Shown here piece after piece: positions 24,410 to 35,423 of a stretch of 64,000 nucleotides of DNA. Each line of letters begins with the position of its first letter. The stretch's first letter is position 1. The stretch spans positions 81,982,358 to 82,046,357 of the forward strand of contig CM065814.1 of NCBI GenBank assembly GCA_033398695.1. Direction: 5' to 3'. A program made the position numbers and the translations under genes. Source of the stretch: Orobanche coerulescens. Lineage: Eukaryota; Streptophyta; Magnoliopsida; Lamiales; Orobanchaceae. A model generated the notes under the pieces. That model saw only the letters and a list, made by a program, of their open reading frames with translations. It did no database searches and was not told the origin of the DNA.

Positions 24410-24770
24410 GTTATGATCATCCGGACGAGCGAGCACTGGGACAATACGAGGATGCTGGCCAGGGTCGTTGACATGTGCATTGAGTCTCTTTATTTCCGTT
24501 GTTTCCCTTCGATATGGTTGTTGTATACTTTCTAAACTTATAGATTGTACTCGCGAGTACTTAGGCTTTTCTTTTTGGATTATGTTTTGTATTCGTGGAA
24601 GTTATTTATGTTTGCCATTGTTGATATTCCGCCGGTTGTACCTGGCGTGTTATTTGAGTTTCAACTGGATAATGTGTGTTTCTACTGTGGTGACTTGTGT
24701 CTAGCCTGGTGGGTCCCATGTAGGGGTCCACGGCACTATAATTCACCTCGAATATCTTGGGGGTGTTACA

Positions 24771-25008
24771 GAAAATGGTATCAGAGAACTAGGTTTATGG
24801 ATACCTAGGCTTGTCGGTTATTTGGGTCTAGTTGTGTTTTGTTTTGAACATTGTCACACCGCTGTCGGCATCACAGTACTTCGAGTGTTCGTAAGTTTTC
24901 CTTACTCGATTCTTTACTTTCTAGTACCATATTTCCATTTCTTGAACTGTGGTTATTCTCCCTTTTTTACTTATCATCGAGTTGCTTTTGCCACCTCTTA
25001 TCACCACC
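24771..25008 (+). other. Leader and primer binding site of gypsy D
   Basis: GAAAA then TGGTATCAGAGAAC (24776-24789), complementary to the 3' end of initiator-Met tRNA over the first 11 bases. The rest is a T-rich untranslated leader up to the gag ATG. Confidence 0.8.
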
Positions 25009-26057
25009 ATGGATGCTGGAAGGGGCCGTGGTCGGGGTCGTGGTCGTGGTCGTGGCCGTGGACGCGGTCGGGGACGTGGGGCAGCTGGTGGGGCGGCCAC
25101 GTCGCATTCTTTGGGAGCCGGCAGTACCGGTGACCGTCACAGTCATGCTTCTTCTCAGGATTGATCCGACCTTGGTATTGCGGCTGTTATGCAACAAATG
25201 GTTAATCAAATGGCGGCGATAGCTCAGGTGGTTCAGAACCCAGATCTAGCCCATGCTAATCGGGGCGTAGCAGACCGTTGGCTCCAAGATGTCATCAAGA
25301 TGCATCCTCCTCAGTTTTCGGGAGCATCAGACCCGATCGGCTCGGAGGGGTGGATCAAGGATATATCTAAAGTCTTCGTTGCCACCAATTGTCCTGAGGA
25401 CCGTAAGGTCCCCATTTCCCAGTACTTTCTCATTGGGGACGCTACAGATTGGTGGGAGGCCATTGGGCCCAAAAACCATGTTGCTTCGTAGACCGAATTT
25501 CAAGAATTGATGGAGACTGAATATTGCCCGTGGCCGGTTAGACAGGCTCGAGTCCATGCTTTCTATGATGCTCAACCACGGGATATTCCCGTATCCCAAG
25601 CTATTGCCGATTTCAACAAGAAGTTGGGCTATGTGAAGACTCAAGTTGTCGAGGAGAGCGACAAAATTTTCCATTTTTCCAGGCGGATGAAATAATCAAC
25701 TCGAGACTACATGTCTAGGCTCGTCTATACTACGGTGAAGGATTATCAGACCCGAGCTCTTGCCTATGATATGTCGGTGACAGCCAGTGCGGCAGTCCGA
25801 GAGAGTAAGAAGCAGAAATCCGCTGGGAATTTCTCGGGTTACAAGGGTGGAAGTCACCAGAAATCTCAACCTGCAAATATTTCTACGGGCGGTTCGGCTT
25901 GTTTTTCTGGGAGTTTCCGAGGTGCCGCCGGAACCTCCGTTCGTGATCCCACATGCTTTAACTGTGTCCAGCCGGGCCATAGGAACCGGGAGTATCCTCG
26001 TCCGCCTTTGACTTGTCATACTTGTGGTCAGTCGAGCCACAAGGCTTCTTTTTGTTA
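25009..26057 (+). pseudogene. gag: Gypsy D gag (broken)
   Basis: Starts MDAGRGRG at 25009 with a long Gly-Arg dipeptide run. The retrotransposon gag domain (KVFVATNCPEDRKVPISQYFLIGDATDWWEAIG) and two CCHC knuckles follow. Knuckle 1 reads CFNCVQPGHRNREY (last Cys lost) and knuckle 2 CHTCGQSSHKASFC. Nonsense codons lie at 25162 (after SQD), 25489 (Trp to TAG), 25693 and 26057. The RG-rich start suggests RNA binding. Confidence 0.88.
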
Positions 26058-26103
26058 GCAGATCAGACTGTTTCGCGGCGCCCATCCTTCTCACCCAGCA
26101 CCT

Positions 26104-29100
26104 ATGGAGCCGAGTGTGAACCAGGGCTCGTTTGGTCCGCGGTCTCAGCCGAGTACCAGTCGAGGTAGAGGTTGGGGTCAGCCCGCTAGAGGAGGAGCTT
26201 CCAGTGTCGGCTCTGCCCACCTGCGTATCTATGATATGAGGAGGGCCGATGATCCAGCAGCCACTATGGCGACAGGTACCGTTCATATCCATTCCCATCC
26301 TGTCAGTGTTCTTTTTGATTTGGGTGCTATGCATTCATTCATCTCTCTGGAGTGTGTGCGCCGTTTGAGTCTTGACTGCTTATCACCTTGCGAGCCTTTC
26401 ATTGTTAAACTTCCTAGCGGTGATAGAATCGTCGGTGATCGAGAGGTCCGGGACAGTTCTGTGCTTATCTGTGAGAGGGCTTGGCTCGAGCAGCATGGCG
26501 CGATCATGAAATACCGCACGAGAATCATCACTATGTTAGCCGAGGACGGCACCGAGCACTCTTTCGCGGGGCGAAAGAGGGGAAACCAGAAGTTCGTTAT
26601 TAACGCCTTGAAGGCGATGAGGCTCCTGCGAAAGGGGTGTACTGGTTATTTGTGCTATGCCTTGAAGGCGGAGGATGGTGGAGTCGAGCTTTCGTCGATT
26701 CCAGTCGTTAGTGAGTTTCCTAATGTATTTCCCGACGAGTTACCGGGATTACCACCGGATCGTGAGGTTGAGTTTGCTATAGAGTTAGAGCTGGGCGCGG
26801 CTCCGATTTCGAAGGCGCCGTATCGCATGGCACCTTCAGAGATGTCCGATCTGAAGAAGCAGTTGAGTGAGCTTCTTGAGTCGGGGTATGTTCGACCGAG
26901 CGCCTCGCCTTGGGGCGCACCAGTCCTGGTTGTGCGGAAGAAGGATGGTTCACTGCGTTTGTGTATCGACTATCGCGAACTAAACAAGGTGACCATCAAG
27001 AACAAGTTTCCTTTGTCGAGGATTGATGACTTGTCCGATCAGTTGTAGGGAACTGCGGTGTTCTCGAAGATTGATTTGAGATCGGGTTACTATCAGCTTC
27101 GGGTGAGGGAGTCCGATATGCTGAAAACAGCTTTTCGGACGAGATACGGACATTATGAGTTTGTAGTTATGTCTTTCGGGTTAACTAATGCGCCGGCGGT
27201 GTTCATGTAGTTGATGAACAAAGTCTTTATCGAGTATTTGGATAAGTGTGTCGTCGTCTTCATTGACGATTATTTATTCGAGGAACGAGGAAGAGCATGC
27301 CCATCATTTGCGAGTAGTGTTAGACATTTTGAGAACCGAACAACTCTATGCGAAGTTCTCGAAATGTGAGTTCTGGCTGAAGGAAGTGATGTTTTTAGGG
27401 CACGTGATTTCAGCCGAGGGGGATCGAGTGGATCCACAGAATATTGAGGCAGTGTTGGATTGGGCACCGCCCAAGAATGTGAAGGAGATCCGTAGCTTCT
27501 TGGGTTTGGCCGGCTACTACTGTAGGTTCGTCGAGGGTTTCTCGAAACTGGCTGGGCCGCTTACACAGTTACTTCAGAAATCCGAGAAGTTCGTCTAGAA
27601 TGACGAGAGACAGTCGAGTTTCGAAGAGCTGAAGAAGCGTTTGACTTCAGCCCCGATTTTAGCGTTGCCGTGCGGCAACGAGGGTTTTGCGGTTTACAGT
27701 GATGCCTCAGGTCAGGGTCTTGGGAGCGTATTGATGCAGCACGGCAAGACCATTGCTTATGCGTCGAGGCAGTTGAGGCCGTATGAACTTAACTACCCTA
27801 CTCATGATTTGGAGTTAGCGGCAGTTGTTTTTGCACTCAAGATTTGGCGTCACTATCTTTTCGGCTCTGTATATCAGATTTTTACCGATCATAAAAGTCT
27901 AAGATACATATTTACTCAGCGGGAGTTGAATATGAGGCAGAGGAGGTGGTTAGAGTTGATTAAGGATTATAACTTCGAAATCCTTTATCATCCGGGCAAG
28001 GCGAACGTCGTGGCCGACGCCTTGAGTCGGAAACCAGTTGCGTTGCGAACGCTTGAGATCCTTACATCTCAGTCTGAGCTTCGGCGGGTTTTGATCGAGC
28101 TAGATATTGAGGTTTTGTTGCCTAGAGCTATCGGGAAACTTCGTGCTTTAGAGATTTCGTCGTCTTTGATCGATGAAATTAAGCTGAAGTAATTAGAGGA
28201 TCCGATGATTACTCAAATCCGAGAGAATGTTTTTAAAGGAAAATCTCCTGGGTTTGTGATTCACGAGGATGGTGTTTTGAGATTCCACAGTTGGCTTTGT
28301 GTACCGAACGACTCAGAGTTGAGACAGAGTATTTTGCGTGAGGCCCATGCTACACCTTACTCCGTTCATCCTGGTTCGAGTAAGATGTACAAGGACCTGA
28401 GAAGGAATTTCTGGTGAAATAATATGAAGGAGGAGGTCGCGCAGTTTGTGGTGAGATCTTTGAGTTGTCAGCAGGTCAAAATCGAGCATCAGCAACTGGT
28501 CGGGTTACTGCAGTCACTTCCTATTCCGGAATGGAAATGGGAAGATATATCGATGGATTTCATTACGAGTCTGCCTAGATCGAGGTCGGGCATGAATATG
28601 GTCTGGGTGATTGTTGATCGTCTGACCAAGTCGGCACATTTTCTAGGCATCAAGAACACTTGGGGCCCGGAGAGGTTGGCTCGTGTGTTTATCGTGCGGA
28701 TTGTGAGGCTTCATGGTACTTCGAAGTCTATTGTTTCGGATCGTGATGACCGTTTTGTATCGCACTTTTGGTAGGCGGTGCATAAGGCGTTGGGTACTCA
28801 TTTACGATTGAGTATCTCTTTTCATCCTCAGTCACATGGACAGTCGGAACGCACTATCCAAACAATCGAGGATATGTTGCGTGCTTGTGCTCTTGATTGG
28901 AGCAGTGAATGTGAGGAGCATTTGCCATTGATCGAATTCACGTACAACAATAGTTGGCACGCGTCGATTCGGATGGCACTGTATGAGGCGCTTTACGGGC
29001 GGCATTTTCGATCGCCGATTTGTTGGAATGCAGCGTCCGATTTGGTCGGGACCGAACCGGATATTATTTTAGAGACGAGGCGGAAGGTGGATTTGATTCG

Positions 29101-29602
29101 AGAACATTTGTTGACCGCCCAAAGTCCACAAAAGTCGCATGCCGACGTCCGTCGTCGACCTTTGGAATTCAAGGTGGGAGACCATGTTTTGATAAAGGTG
29201 TCGCCGACAAGTGGAGTTTTTCATTTCGGGAAGAAGGGGAAGTTGAGTCCGAGATTTATTGGGCCCTTCGAGATTCTCGATCAAGTCAGTGAGTTGGCAT
29301 ACTGTTTGGCACTACCTACGGCCTTGAGTCACGTTTATAGCATTTTCCATGTTTCCCAGCTGAGGAAATATGTTCCGGATCCTAGTCATATCATTGATTA
29401 TGGTGAGATCGATATTGCCGTGGACATTACTTTCGAGGAGCGTCCTTTGAAGATTTTGGAGCAACGTGAGAAGCGACCGAGGCATAAGACCATCCCTTTG
29501 GTCAAAGTGCAGTGATCGAGGCATGGTGTCGAGGAGGCAACTTGGGAAACCGAGGATAGCATGCGTGCTAGGTACCCGAGTTGTTTGTTTCTTAAGTTTT
29601 AG
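26104..29602 (+). pseudogene. pol: Gypsy D pol: protease, RT, RNase H, integrase, chromodomain-like tail (broken)
   Basis: Protease site [13 protein letters not shown] (Ser/Thr of D-S/T-G replaced by Leu). A further in-frame loss of about 25 residues occurs after ERAWL compared with B. RT begins [18 protein letters not shown] (Gln) lies at 27046-27048 and another at 27208; a small deletion after FIDD (about 27270) shifts the frame. RNase H (27641-28192) keeps its acidic residues ([26 protein letters not shown]). Integrase has the first finger Cys replaced (SLSC), TGG to TGA at 28416 and CAG to TAG at 28772. The tail IPLVKVQ ends in TGA at 29513; chromodomain residues follow in frame. Confidence 0.9.
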
Positions 29603-29618
29603 GACGACACTTATTTTT

Positions 29619-29630
29619 AGAGGGGTAGAA
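29619..29630 (+). promoter_or_regulatory. Polypurine tract of gypsy D
   Basis: AGAGGGGTAGAA directly before LTR2. The same tract precedes LTR B (minus strand) and, with small changes, LTR F. It primes plus-strand DNA synthesis in LTR elements. Confidence 0.8.
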
Positions 29631-29919
29631 TGTAATATCTGCATTTTTCTTTTCCCGGTATTTTCATTTTTTGGTGTATTTCTCATTTGTAGCGACCCTC
29701 ATGTATCTTTCAGTGTATTTCTTCCACCATCTATTGATCTGATTCTCCTAATTGTTATGCGGAACCGCCATTTCGGGGTTGCCGTAGATACATTCTATAT
29801 TATGATGCATTTTGAGATGTTCTGTTTGATGCTTCGTTTGTGTTTTAGTGTTTCGGACCGTTGTTACCCTGTGCCTAACGTGTGCCCATGTTACTTTATA
29901 GCACGTTCTAATCATCCTT

Positions 29920-30318
29920 CAGTAGCGCAAGCTATGTTTGTTTTGTAGCGCGTGCTAGCGAGTCTGTCCAGTACTGGACAGTTTGCTACTGGACTCGGTC
30001 AGGTGCCCAGGTAGCGCACACTATGGCCGATAGCGCGCGCTACCGATACGCTTTTAGCACACGCTACGTTTGGCCGATAGCGCGCGCTAACGGGGTCAGG
30101 TGAGTACTGGGTAGTTCACTTCTGGACTCGGCTGATGTCCAGGTAGCGCACGCTATGGCCGATAGCGTGCGCTACCGAGATGCTATTAGCACACGCTACG
30201 TTTTGGGTAGCGCACGCTAACGGCCCAGTAATCTAGTTACTGGACTGGGACATTAACTTCTGGACTGGAGTTATGTGCCGTTAGCGCACTCTAACTTCAT
30301 AGGGTTAGCACGCGCTAA
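29920..30318. repeat. Palindrome array in U3 of LTR2 (GCGC core)
   Basis: Twelve copies by eye: TAGCGCACGCTA, TAGCGCGCGCTA, TAGCGTGCGCTA, TAGCACACGCTA and others, at irregular spacing. They alternate with CTGGACT or GTCCAG boxes, and the array ends 12 bases before the TATA box. Confidence 0.9.
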
Positions 30319-30329
30319 CACTCCCTAGC

Positions 30330-30337
30330 TATATAAA
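30330..30337 (+). promoter_or_regulatory. TATA box of LTR2
   Basis: CTATATAAACCAGGG, at the downstream border of the palindrome array. Confidence 0.72.
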
Positions 30338-30511
30338 CCAGGGAGTTGACCCAGAACAGTTCACTTTTCTTTTTTTCTTCTTCCTCCTTGAGTTGGGCGA
30401 CTCGGGTGATTTGGGGCGATTGAAGTGGGGCGATTTTCATCATTTATTCAAGATCTTGAGTCTCTAACACCAGATTATCATCATTTAATCATCTCTACCT
30501 CTTGAATCAAG

Positions 30512-31349
30512 GTAAATCTCTTAGAACCCTACTTTTGGATAATTTGGGGGTTTTAGGATTTTCGTCCGATTCGTTCGATTTTGTTGGTTAATCCATGATG
30601 AATATGATTAATCTTGTTGATATCATTAGTTTTCCTATAGATTCATTGTATATTTTCATGGTTTTGCGAAATCGAGAGGGTTCGGCTGTGGTCCGCCCTC
30701 GTTGCTATTTTTATACGAATATACATGAATCGTAGGCGGGTTTTCGGGTGTATTCCATTTCCGTATTCGTTTAGAGATGGTTGTGATTGTATTCTTCGAA
30801 TCGTTAGGTTCGATTCCATTGGTTCCTAGCATTCGTCGGTGATTTTCCTTCCGTTTGTGTCGTCATCAATTACTCAAGGCAAGTATCTTTGGAAACCTTT
30901 ATGCTTAACGTTAAATGGTAATGTATATTGTGTGTGCTTTACTCACCTCGGGAGGGTCCGACGGGGCCTCGATGGAATCTATGGCTTCGTCCTCGATTCA
31001 TGAGTTTGTTTCGCGGCCAGCTCGGGAGGGTCCTTAGAGGCCTCGAGTGGGATTCGTGGCTTCGTCCCGGTTCTAGGTGACATGTGTGCTTGATTTGGTC
31101 TATGAATGTGGCAAGCTCGGTAGGGTCCTTAGAGGCCTCGAGTGGGATTCGTGACTTCGTCCCGGTCCTAGGCAAATTGATTGACTGTTTGTTTCCGGAA
31201 AAGACATGTCTGGTTTTGGTTTTTGAAATGACTTTGGTGCATGTACTATGAAATGTGTAAGCGAATGGTTTGCCTTGATTACTTGTACTAGCGTAATTTC
31301 TAACCCCTTTGGGGACCCGTCGTGGGGAAATTCTTGTTATGAATTTCAG
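30512..31349 (+). other. Candidate LTR-embedded intron in LTR2
   Basis: Donor ATCAAG|GTAAATC at 30511/30512 and acceptor GAATTTCAG|GTTATG ending 31349, 838 bp. The branch-like block here reads TTCTAACCCC, where LTR1 and B have TTGCTAACC. Confidence 0.55.
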
Positions 31350-31710
31350 GTTATGAACATCTGGACGAGCGAGCACTGGGACAATACGAGGATGCTGGCC
31401 AAGGTCGTTGACATGTGCATCGAGTCTCTTTATTTCCGTTGTTTCCCTTTGATATGGTTGTTGTCTACTTCTGAGACTTATAGATTGTACTAGCGAGAAC
31501 TTAGGCTTTTCTTTTCGGATTATGTTTTGTATCCGTGGAAGTTATTTATGTTTGCCATTGTTGATTATTCCGCCGTTGTACCGGGCGTGTTATTTGATTT
31601 TCAACTGGATAATGTGTGTTTCTACTGTGGTGAGTTGTGTCTAGCCTGGTGGGTCCCATGTAGGGGTCCACGGAACTGTAATACACCTCGAATATCTCAG
31701 GGATGTTACA

Positions 31711-31948
31711 GAAAATGGTATCAGAGAACTAGGTTTATGGATACATAGGCTTGTCGATTATTTGGGTCTAGTTGTGTTTTGTTTTGCACATTGTCACACC
31801 GCTGCTGGCATCACAGTACTTCCAGTGTTCGTAAGTTTTCCGTACTCGGTTCTTTACTTTCTCGTACCATATTTCCGTTTCTTGAACTGTGGTTATTCTC
31901 CCTCTTTTACTTATCATCGAGTTGCTTTTGCCACCTCTTATCACCAGC
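31711..31948 (+). other. Second leader and primer binding site after LTR2
   Basis: TGGTATCAGAGAAC at 31716-31729, nearly identical to the first leader at 24771-25008. It shows that LTR2 also acts as the 5' LTR of a following copy. Confidence 0.8.
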
Positions 31949-32930
31949 ATGGATGCTGGAAGGGGCCGTGGTCGTGGTCGTGGTCGTGGACGCGGTCGGG
32001 GACGTGGGGCAGCCGGTTGGGCGGCCACGTCGCATTCCTCGGGAGCCGGCAGTACTGGTAACCGTCATAGTCATGCTTCTTCTCAGGAGCATGCCGACCT
32101 TGGTATTGCGGCCGTTATGCAACAAATGGCGGCGATAGCTCAGGTGGTTCAGAACCCGGATCCGTCCCATGCTAATCGGGGCGGAGCAGACCGTTGGCTC
32201 CAAGATGTCATCAAGATGCATCCTCCTCAGTTTTCGGGCGCATCAGACCCGATCGGCTGGGAGGGGTGGATCAATGAGATATCTAAGGTCTTCGTTGCCA
32301 CGAATTGTCCCGAGGACCGTAAGGTCCCTATTTCCCAGTACTTTCTCACTGGGGACGCTACAGATTGGTGGGAGGCCGTTGGGCCCAATGACCATGTTGC
32401 TTCGTGGGCCGAATTTCAAGAATTGATGGAGACTGAATATTGCCCGTGGCCGGTTAGACAGGCTCGAGTCCATGCTTTCTATGATGCTCAACCACGGGAT
32501 ATTCCCATATCCCAAGCTATTGCCGATTTCAACAAGGAGTTGAGCTATGTGAAGACTCAAGTTGTCGAGGAGAGCGACAAAATTTTCCATTTTTCCAGGC
32601 GGATGAAATCATCAATTTGAGACTACATGTCTGGGCTCGTCTATACTACTTTGAAGGATTATCAGATCCGAGCTCTTGCCTATGATATGTCGGTGACAGC
32701 CAGTGCGGCGGTCCGAGAGAGTAAGAAGCAGAAATCCGCTGGGAATTTCTCGGGTTACAAGGGTGGAAGTCAGCAGAAATCTCAACCTGCAAATATTTCT
32801 ACGGGCAGTTCGGCTCGTTTTCTCTAGGAGATTGAGGTGCCGCCGGAACCTCCATTCGTGATCCCACATGCTTTAACTGTGGCCAGCCGCGCCATAGGAA
32901 CCGGGAGTGTCCTCGTCCGCCTTTGACTTG
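31949..32930 (+). pseudogene. gag: Second gypsy gag copy, cut by CACTA end
   Basis: Starts MDAGRGRG. Its Gly-Arg run is four residues shorter than in the first copy. The gag domain keeps YFLTGDATDWWEAVG, with Trp where the first copy has a stop. Stops lie at about 32619 (SSI*) and 32825, and a frameshift follows near the first knuckle. Sequence ends after PPLTC at the CACTA terminus (32931), so the second knuckle and pol are absent. Confidence 0.87.
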
Positions 32931-32944
32931 CACTACCAAAAATC

Positions 32945-33420
32945 AGACTTTAGCCGACGACTTAAAGTGGTCGGCTAAACCCCAAAGTCGTCGGCTAATC
33001 ATGCCAGCCGTCGGCTAAAAAACCGTCGGCCGATATTCGTCGGCCAAGGTTTAGCCGACGACTTTTTTTGTAGTCGTCGGCTAAAGTTCAATGTTTAGCC
33101 GACCACAACAAAGAAGGTCGGCTAAACTCGTTGGAAAAAAATTAGCCGACGACCTTATCGAGTCGGCTAAAACCGGTTTTTTAAAAAATAGAGTTTAGCC
33201 GACGACCGTCTTATATGTCGTCGCTAAAATCATTTTTAATAAAAAATTATTTTAGCCGACGACCGTCTTATAGGTCGTGGCTAAAACCCTTTTTAAAAAA
33301 ATAAATAAATTACTTTAGCCGACCGTCTTATATGTCGTCGCTAAAACCCTTTTTTTTTAAAAAAATAAATTACTTTAGCCGACGACCGTCTTATATGTCG
33401 TCGGCTAAAACCCTTTTTAA
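32945..33420. repeat. CACTA subterminal hairpin repeats
   Basis: Many TTTAGCCGACGAC motifs in both orientations. From 33190 on there are four roughly 60-bp tandem units, each with TTAGCCGACGACC at one side and GTCGTCGGCTAAA or GTCGTCGCTAAA at the other, so each unit can fold into a hairpin. Such subterminal motifs are transposase-binding sites in characterised CACTA elements. No gene from here to 33683. Confidence 0.85.
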
Positions 33421-33683
33421 AAAAAATTTAATTCAGATTTTGGGATCCCAAAACCTATATTTTTTGCACCTGCAATTTTTTATACACCAGCTCTCATTAT
33501 CAACAACAATCAACGCGCAACACATTCAACTAATACCATTAATAATATGCCCAACATTATATGCATCACAACGCACAACACATTTAAGAACATTAATTTC
33601 ATCAACATACTAGTAGCGTCAATAAAATCACTTACACAATTGTAACACAAATATAAATATACAAGAGTACTACAACAACACAA

Positions 33684-34145
33684 CTACAATCCACTGCCAA
33701 AATCATTAAAATGTCGAAATGTAGTAGTAGAAGGATTACCACCATCCCCTAGATCCTCGTCACGAGGCTGTGAAGATAGGGTCTGTCCGAAGAGAGAAGG
33801 CGGTGGAGCAGGTGCCTGCAGTCGAGCCTGAGTAATGGTCTGAGTCAGCGTCATCATATAGTCCATCATGGCCTGCTGCTGTCTCTGGAAACTCTCTAAC
33901 CGCGACTCAGTCCTCTGCTTGCTCTCATGTAACCGCGTCTGAGTCCTCCTTTCATTCTCAGCTCGGAGCTCCCTCTCCGCCCTCAACTGTTCCTCGAGAT
34001 AGGCAGTCCGTGCATCCCGTCCGCGAGGGCGCTGGAAGCCAGGGGTATCTTTCAATACATGGTGACCCTCGGCTCCCATCATCTTAGTGCGGTACCGACT
34101 ACCTCTAGGAGGGTAGACGGTACCCCACACCCTAGCGCGAACAAA
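33684..34145 (-). pseudogene. CACTA-associated transposon protein, C-terminal part
   Basis: Minus-strand frame of about 150 residues: a basic segment (RTKMMGAEGHHVLKD, RPRGRDA), then a coiled coil rich in Glu/Arg (YLEEQLRAERELRAENERR), then MMDYMMTLTQTITQ and an acidic C-terminus. This resembles the C-terminal region of plant En/Spm (Transposase_24-type) proteins that accompany the CACTA transposase. The N-terminal part is lost at the 34145 junction. Family identification is from pattern only. Confidence 0.6.
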
Positions 34146-34147
34146 CC

Positions 34148-34822
34148 AGGCCATTTTCCAAAGAATTGCCAAGCAGCAAATCCGAAGAAGGTACTCGTTG
34201 CAACATGGAGTGACGAAGATATTGATGATGATTTCATTGATCAAAATAACCTTGCATATATGGCACGAAGTTCATTCGACGATAGCGACTTCGAAAGACA
34301 AGTAAGTAATTCTTACGATGAACTTTTTGAAGCATTCGAGTATTACATACGGACTATCAAAATACTTTAAGTGAAATTATATCCCTTAAATCTAAATATT
34401 AATCATTGGAAAATGAAAATTCCAAAATTCTTGAAAAGGGAAAATTTATTGAAATCGATCATTCTAAATGCGTTGAAAACGAAAATATTTAAAGGGTGAT
34501 CTTGCGAAAATTCAAACTGAGCTCAAAAACTTAACAAAGAAATTTTCATGTGGGAACGAAAAATTTGAACAAATGCTCTCGGTTCAGAAATTTTCGTTGA
34601 ACAAACAGGGGTTAGGATTCAAACAAAATTCTAAACACGAATCCTTAAATTTTAATATATCCCAATGCGAAAAAATGTTTAAAAATTGGGCATCATATTT
34701 CAAATTGCAAAAGCCCAAGACTGACGATAAAAACAAAGAAAATTTCGATTCCCAAAGGAACGTTTATTCCGAATATCGTCTATGTCTCGAAACAAAAACA
34801 AACTATTGGTTGGATCCCTAAA
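34148..34822 (+). pseudogene. gag: Sirevirus-like gag C-terminal part in N
   Basis: Frame opens with KPGHFPKNC (second half of a CCHC knuckle) followed by VLVATWSDEDIDDDF, the acidic region typical of Sirevirus gags and also seen in element O (63556 on). After a TAA near 34368 and several other stops, a further frame (34573-34819) reads MLSVQKFSLNKQGLGFKQN ... YWLDP, the gag tail. The N-terminal gag and protease are missing. Confidence 0.75.
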
Positions 34823-35291
34823 AATTATTTTTTATTAAATTGTATTATACTCAGGGGGAGTAATTTTTATTTGATTATTTTTGTCAGGGGAAGTATTCAA
34901 TTCTCGTATCTATTATTCATCATTAATTGGTATCATGCATATTTATATTCAATTGGTATATTTTTTATACTTTTTGCTGAATACAAAAAAGGGGAGAATA
35001 AGTAGAATAGGATAAGCGTGATGAAAGAATGACGAGAAAAATAAAATGTAAAAAGGAGGAGAAAATAATAAAATCGAAGAAGTCGAAAAGGAGAAAAATA
35101 AAGCATACAAAAAGGGGGAGAAACAAAGGAGTTGAAAAATGAGAAACGAAGAAGTCAAAAATGACAAGAAAAGAAAAATCACTAACAAAACGATCAAAGC
35201 CGAAAACTTTGAAACGTACAACTATATACATTTTTATTTTGCAGGTTTTAGCCCATTCAAGGTGTTTTGTAATCATCAAAAATGGGGAGAT
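34823..35291 (+). other. Non-coding 3' region and polypurine tract of N
   Basis: Purine-rich stretch with several AGGGGGAG or AAAAGGGGAGA blocks. The last (AAAATGGGGAGAT, 35279-35291) abuts the LTR and is the likely polypurine tract. A Phe-rich frame on the other strand is a composition artefact. Confidence 0.65.
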
Positions 35292-35423
35292 TGTTGGAAT
35301 ATTTATTCCAATATTCATTGATAGAGTTTTGATGATTAAGTTGCTAAACAAAACAAAACAACAAAGAGTCGAAGCAAAATGACGAAGCAGACGAAGACGT
35401 AAAAAGCTGAACAAAATACAAAG

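Larger units (their letters stand above)
23173..24770 (+). repeat. Gypsy C/D LTR1, 5'-truncated, 1598 bp
   Basis: Corresponds to 30115-31710 of LTR2 and ends GGGGGTGTTACA. It keeps about seven palindromes (23190-23376), the TATA box, the candidate intron (23572-24409) and the module repeats (24005-24235, GAGGGTCCTTAGAGGCCTCGAG). Confidence 0.88.
29631..31710 (+). repeat. Gypsy D LTR2, complete, 2080 bp
   Basis: From TGTAATATCTGC to GGGATGTTACA. Contains the GCGC-core palindrome array, TATA box, candidate intron and module repeats (30945-31175). It serves as 3' LTR of the complete internal region and at the same time as 5' LTR of the following gag copy. Confidence 0.9.
21889..32930 (+). mobile_element. 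Gypsy C/D tandem array: integrase-LTR-gag-pol-LTR-gag
   Basis: Plus-strand Tekay-like sequences in direct tandem: integrase fragment C (21889-23172), truncated LTR1, complete internal region, complete LTR2, then a second leader and gag. Repeat unit about 6.94 kb (24770 to 31710). Neither LTR is flanked by foreign DNA. A simple insertion cannot give this order, while unequal recombination between LTRs or adjacent copies can. The left end abuts M and the right end is cut at the CACTA terminus. Confidence 0.85.
32931..34145. mobile_element. CACTA (En/Spm-like) DNA transposon, one end
   Basis: The left terminus begins CACTACCAAAAATCAG, the CACTA-superfamily terminal repeat, and is followed by repetitive subterminal DNA and a transposon-protein fragment. 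The preceding TTG is the expected 3-bp target duplication; its partner is not seen. The right part is missing, as copia gag sequence takes over at about 34145. Confidence 0.8.

Noticed and set aside
24770..31710. Gypsy D as an ordinary complete element with paired LTRs and target duplication
   Set aside because: The left LTR is fused to integrase and the right LTR continues into another leader and gag. No flanking non-element DNA or target duplication exists.
34949..35414. Minus-strand frames very rich in Phe and Leu, looking like membrane proteins
   Set aside because: They arise from the purine-rich 3' untranslated region of element N read backwards; not a gene.
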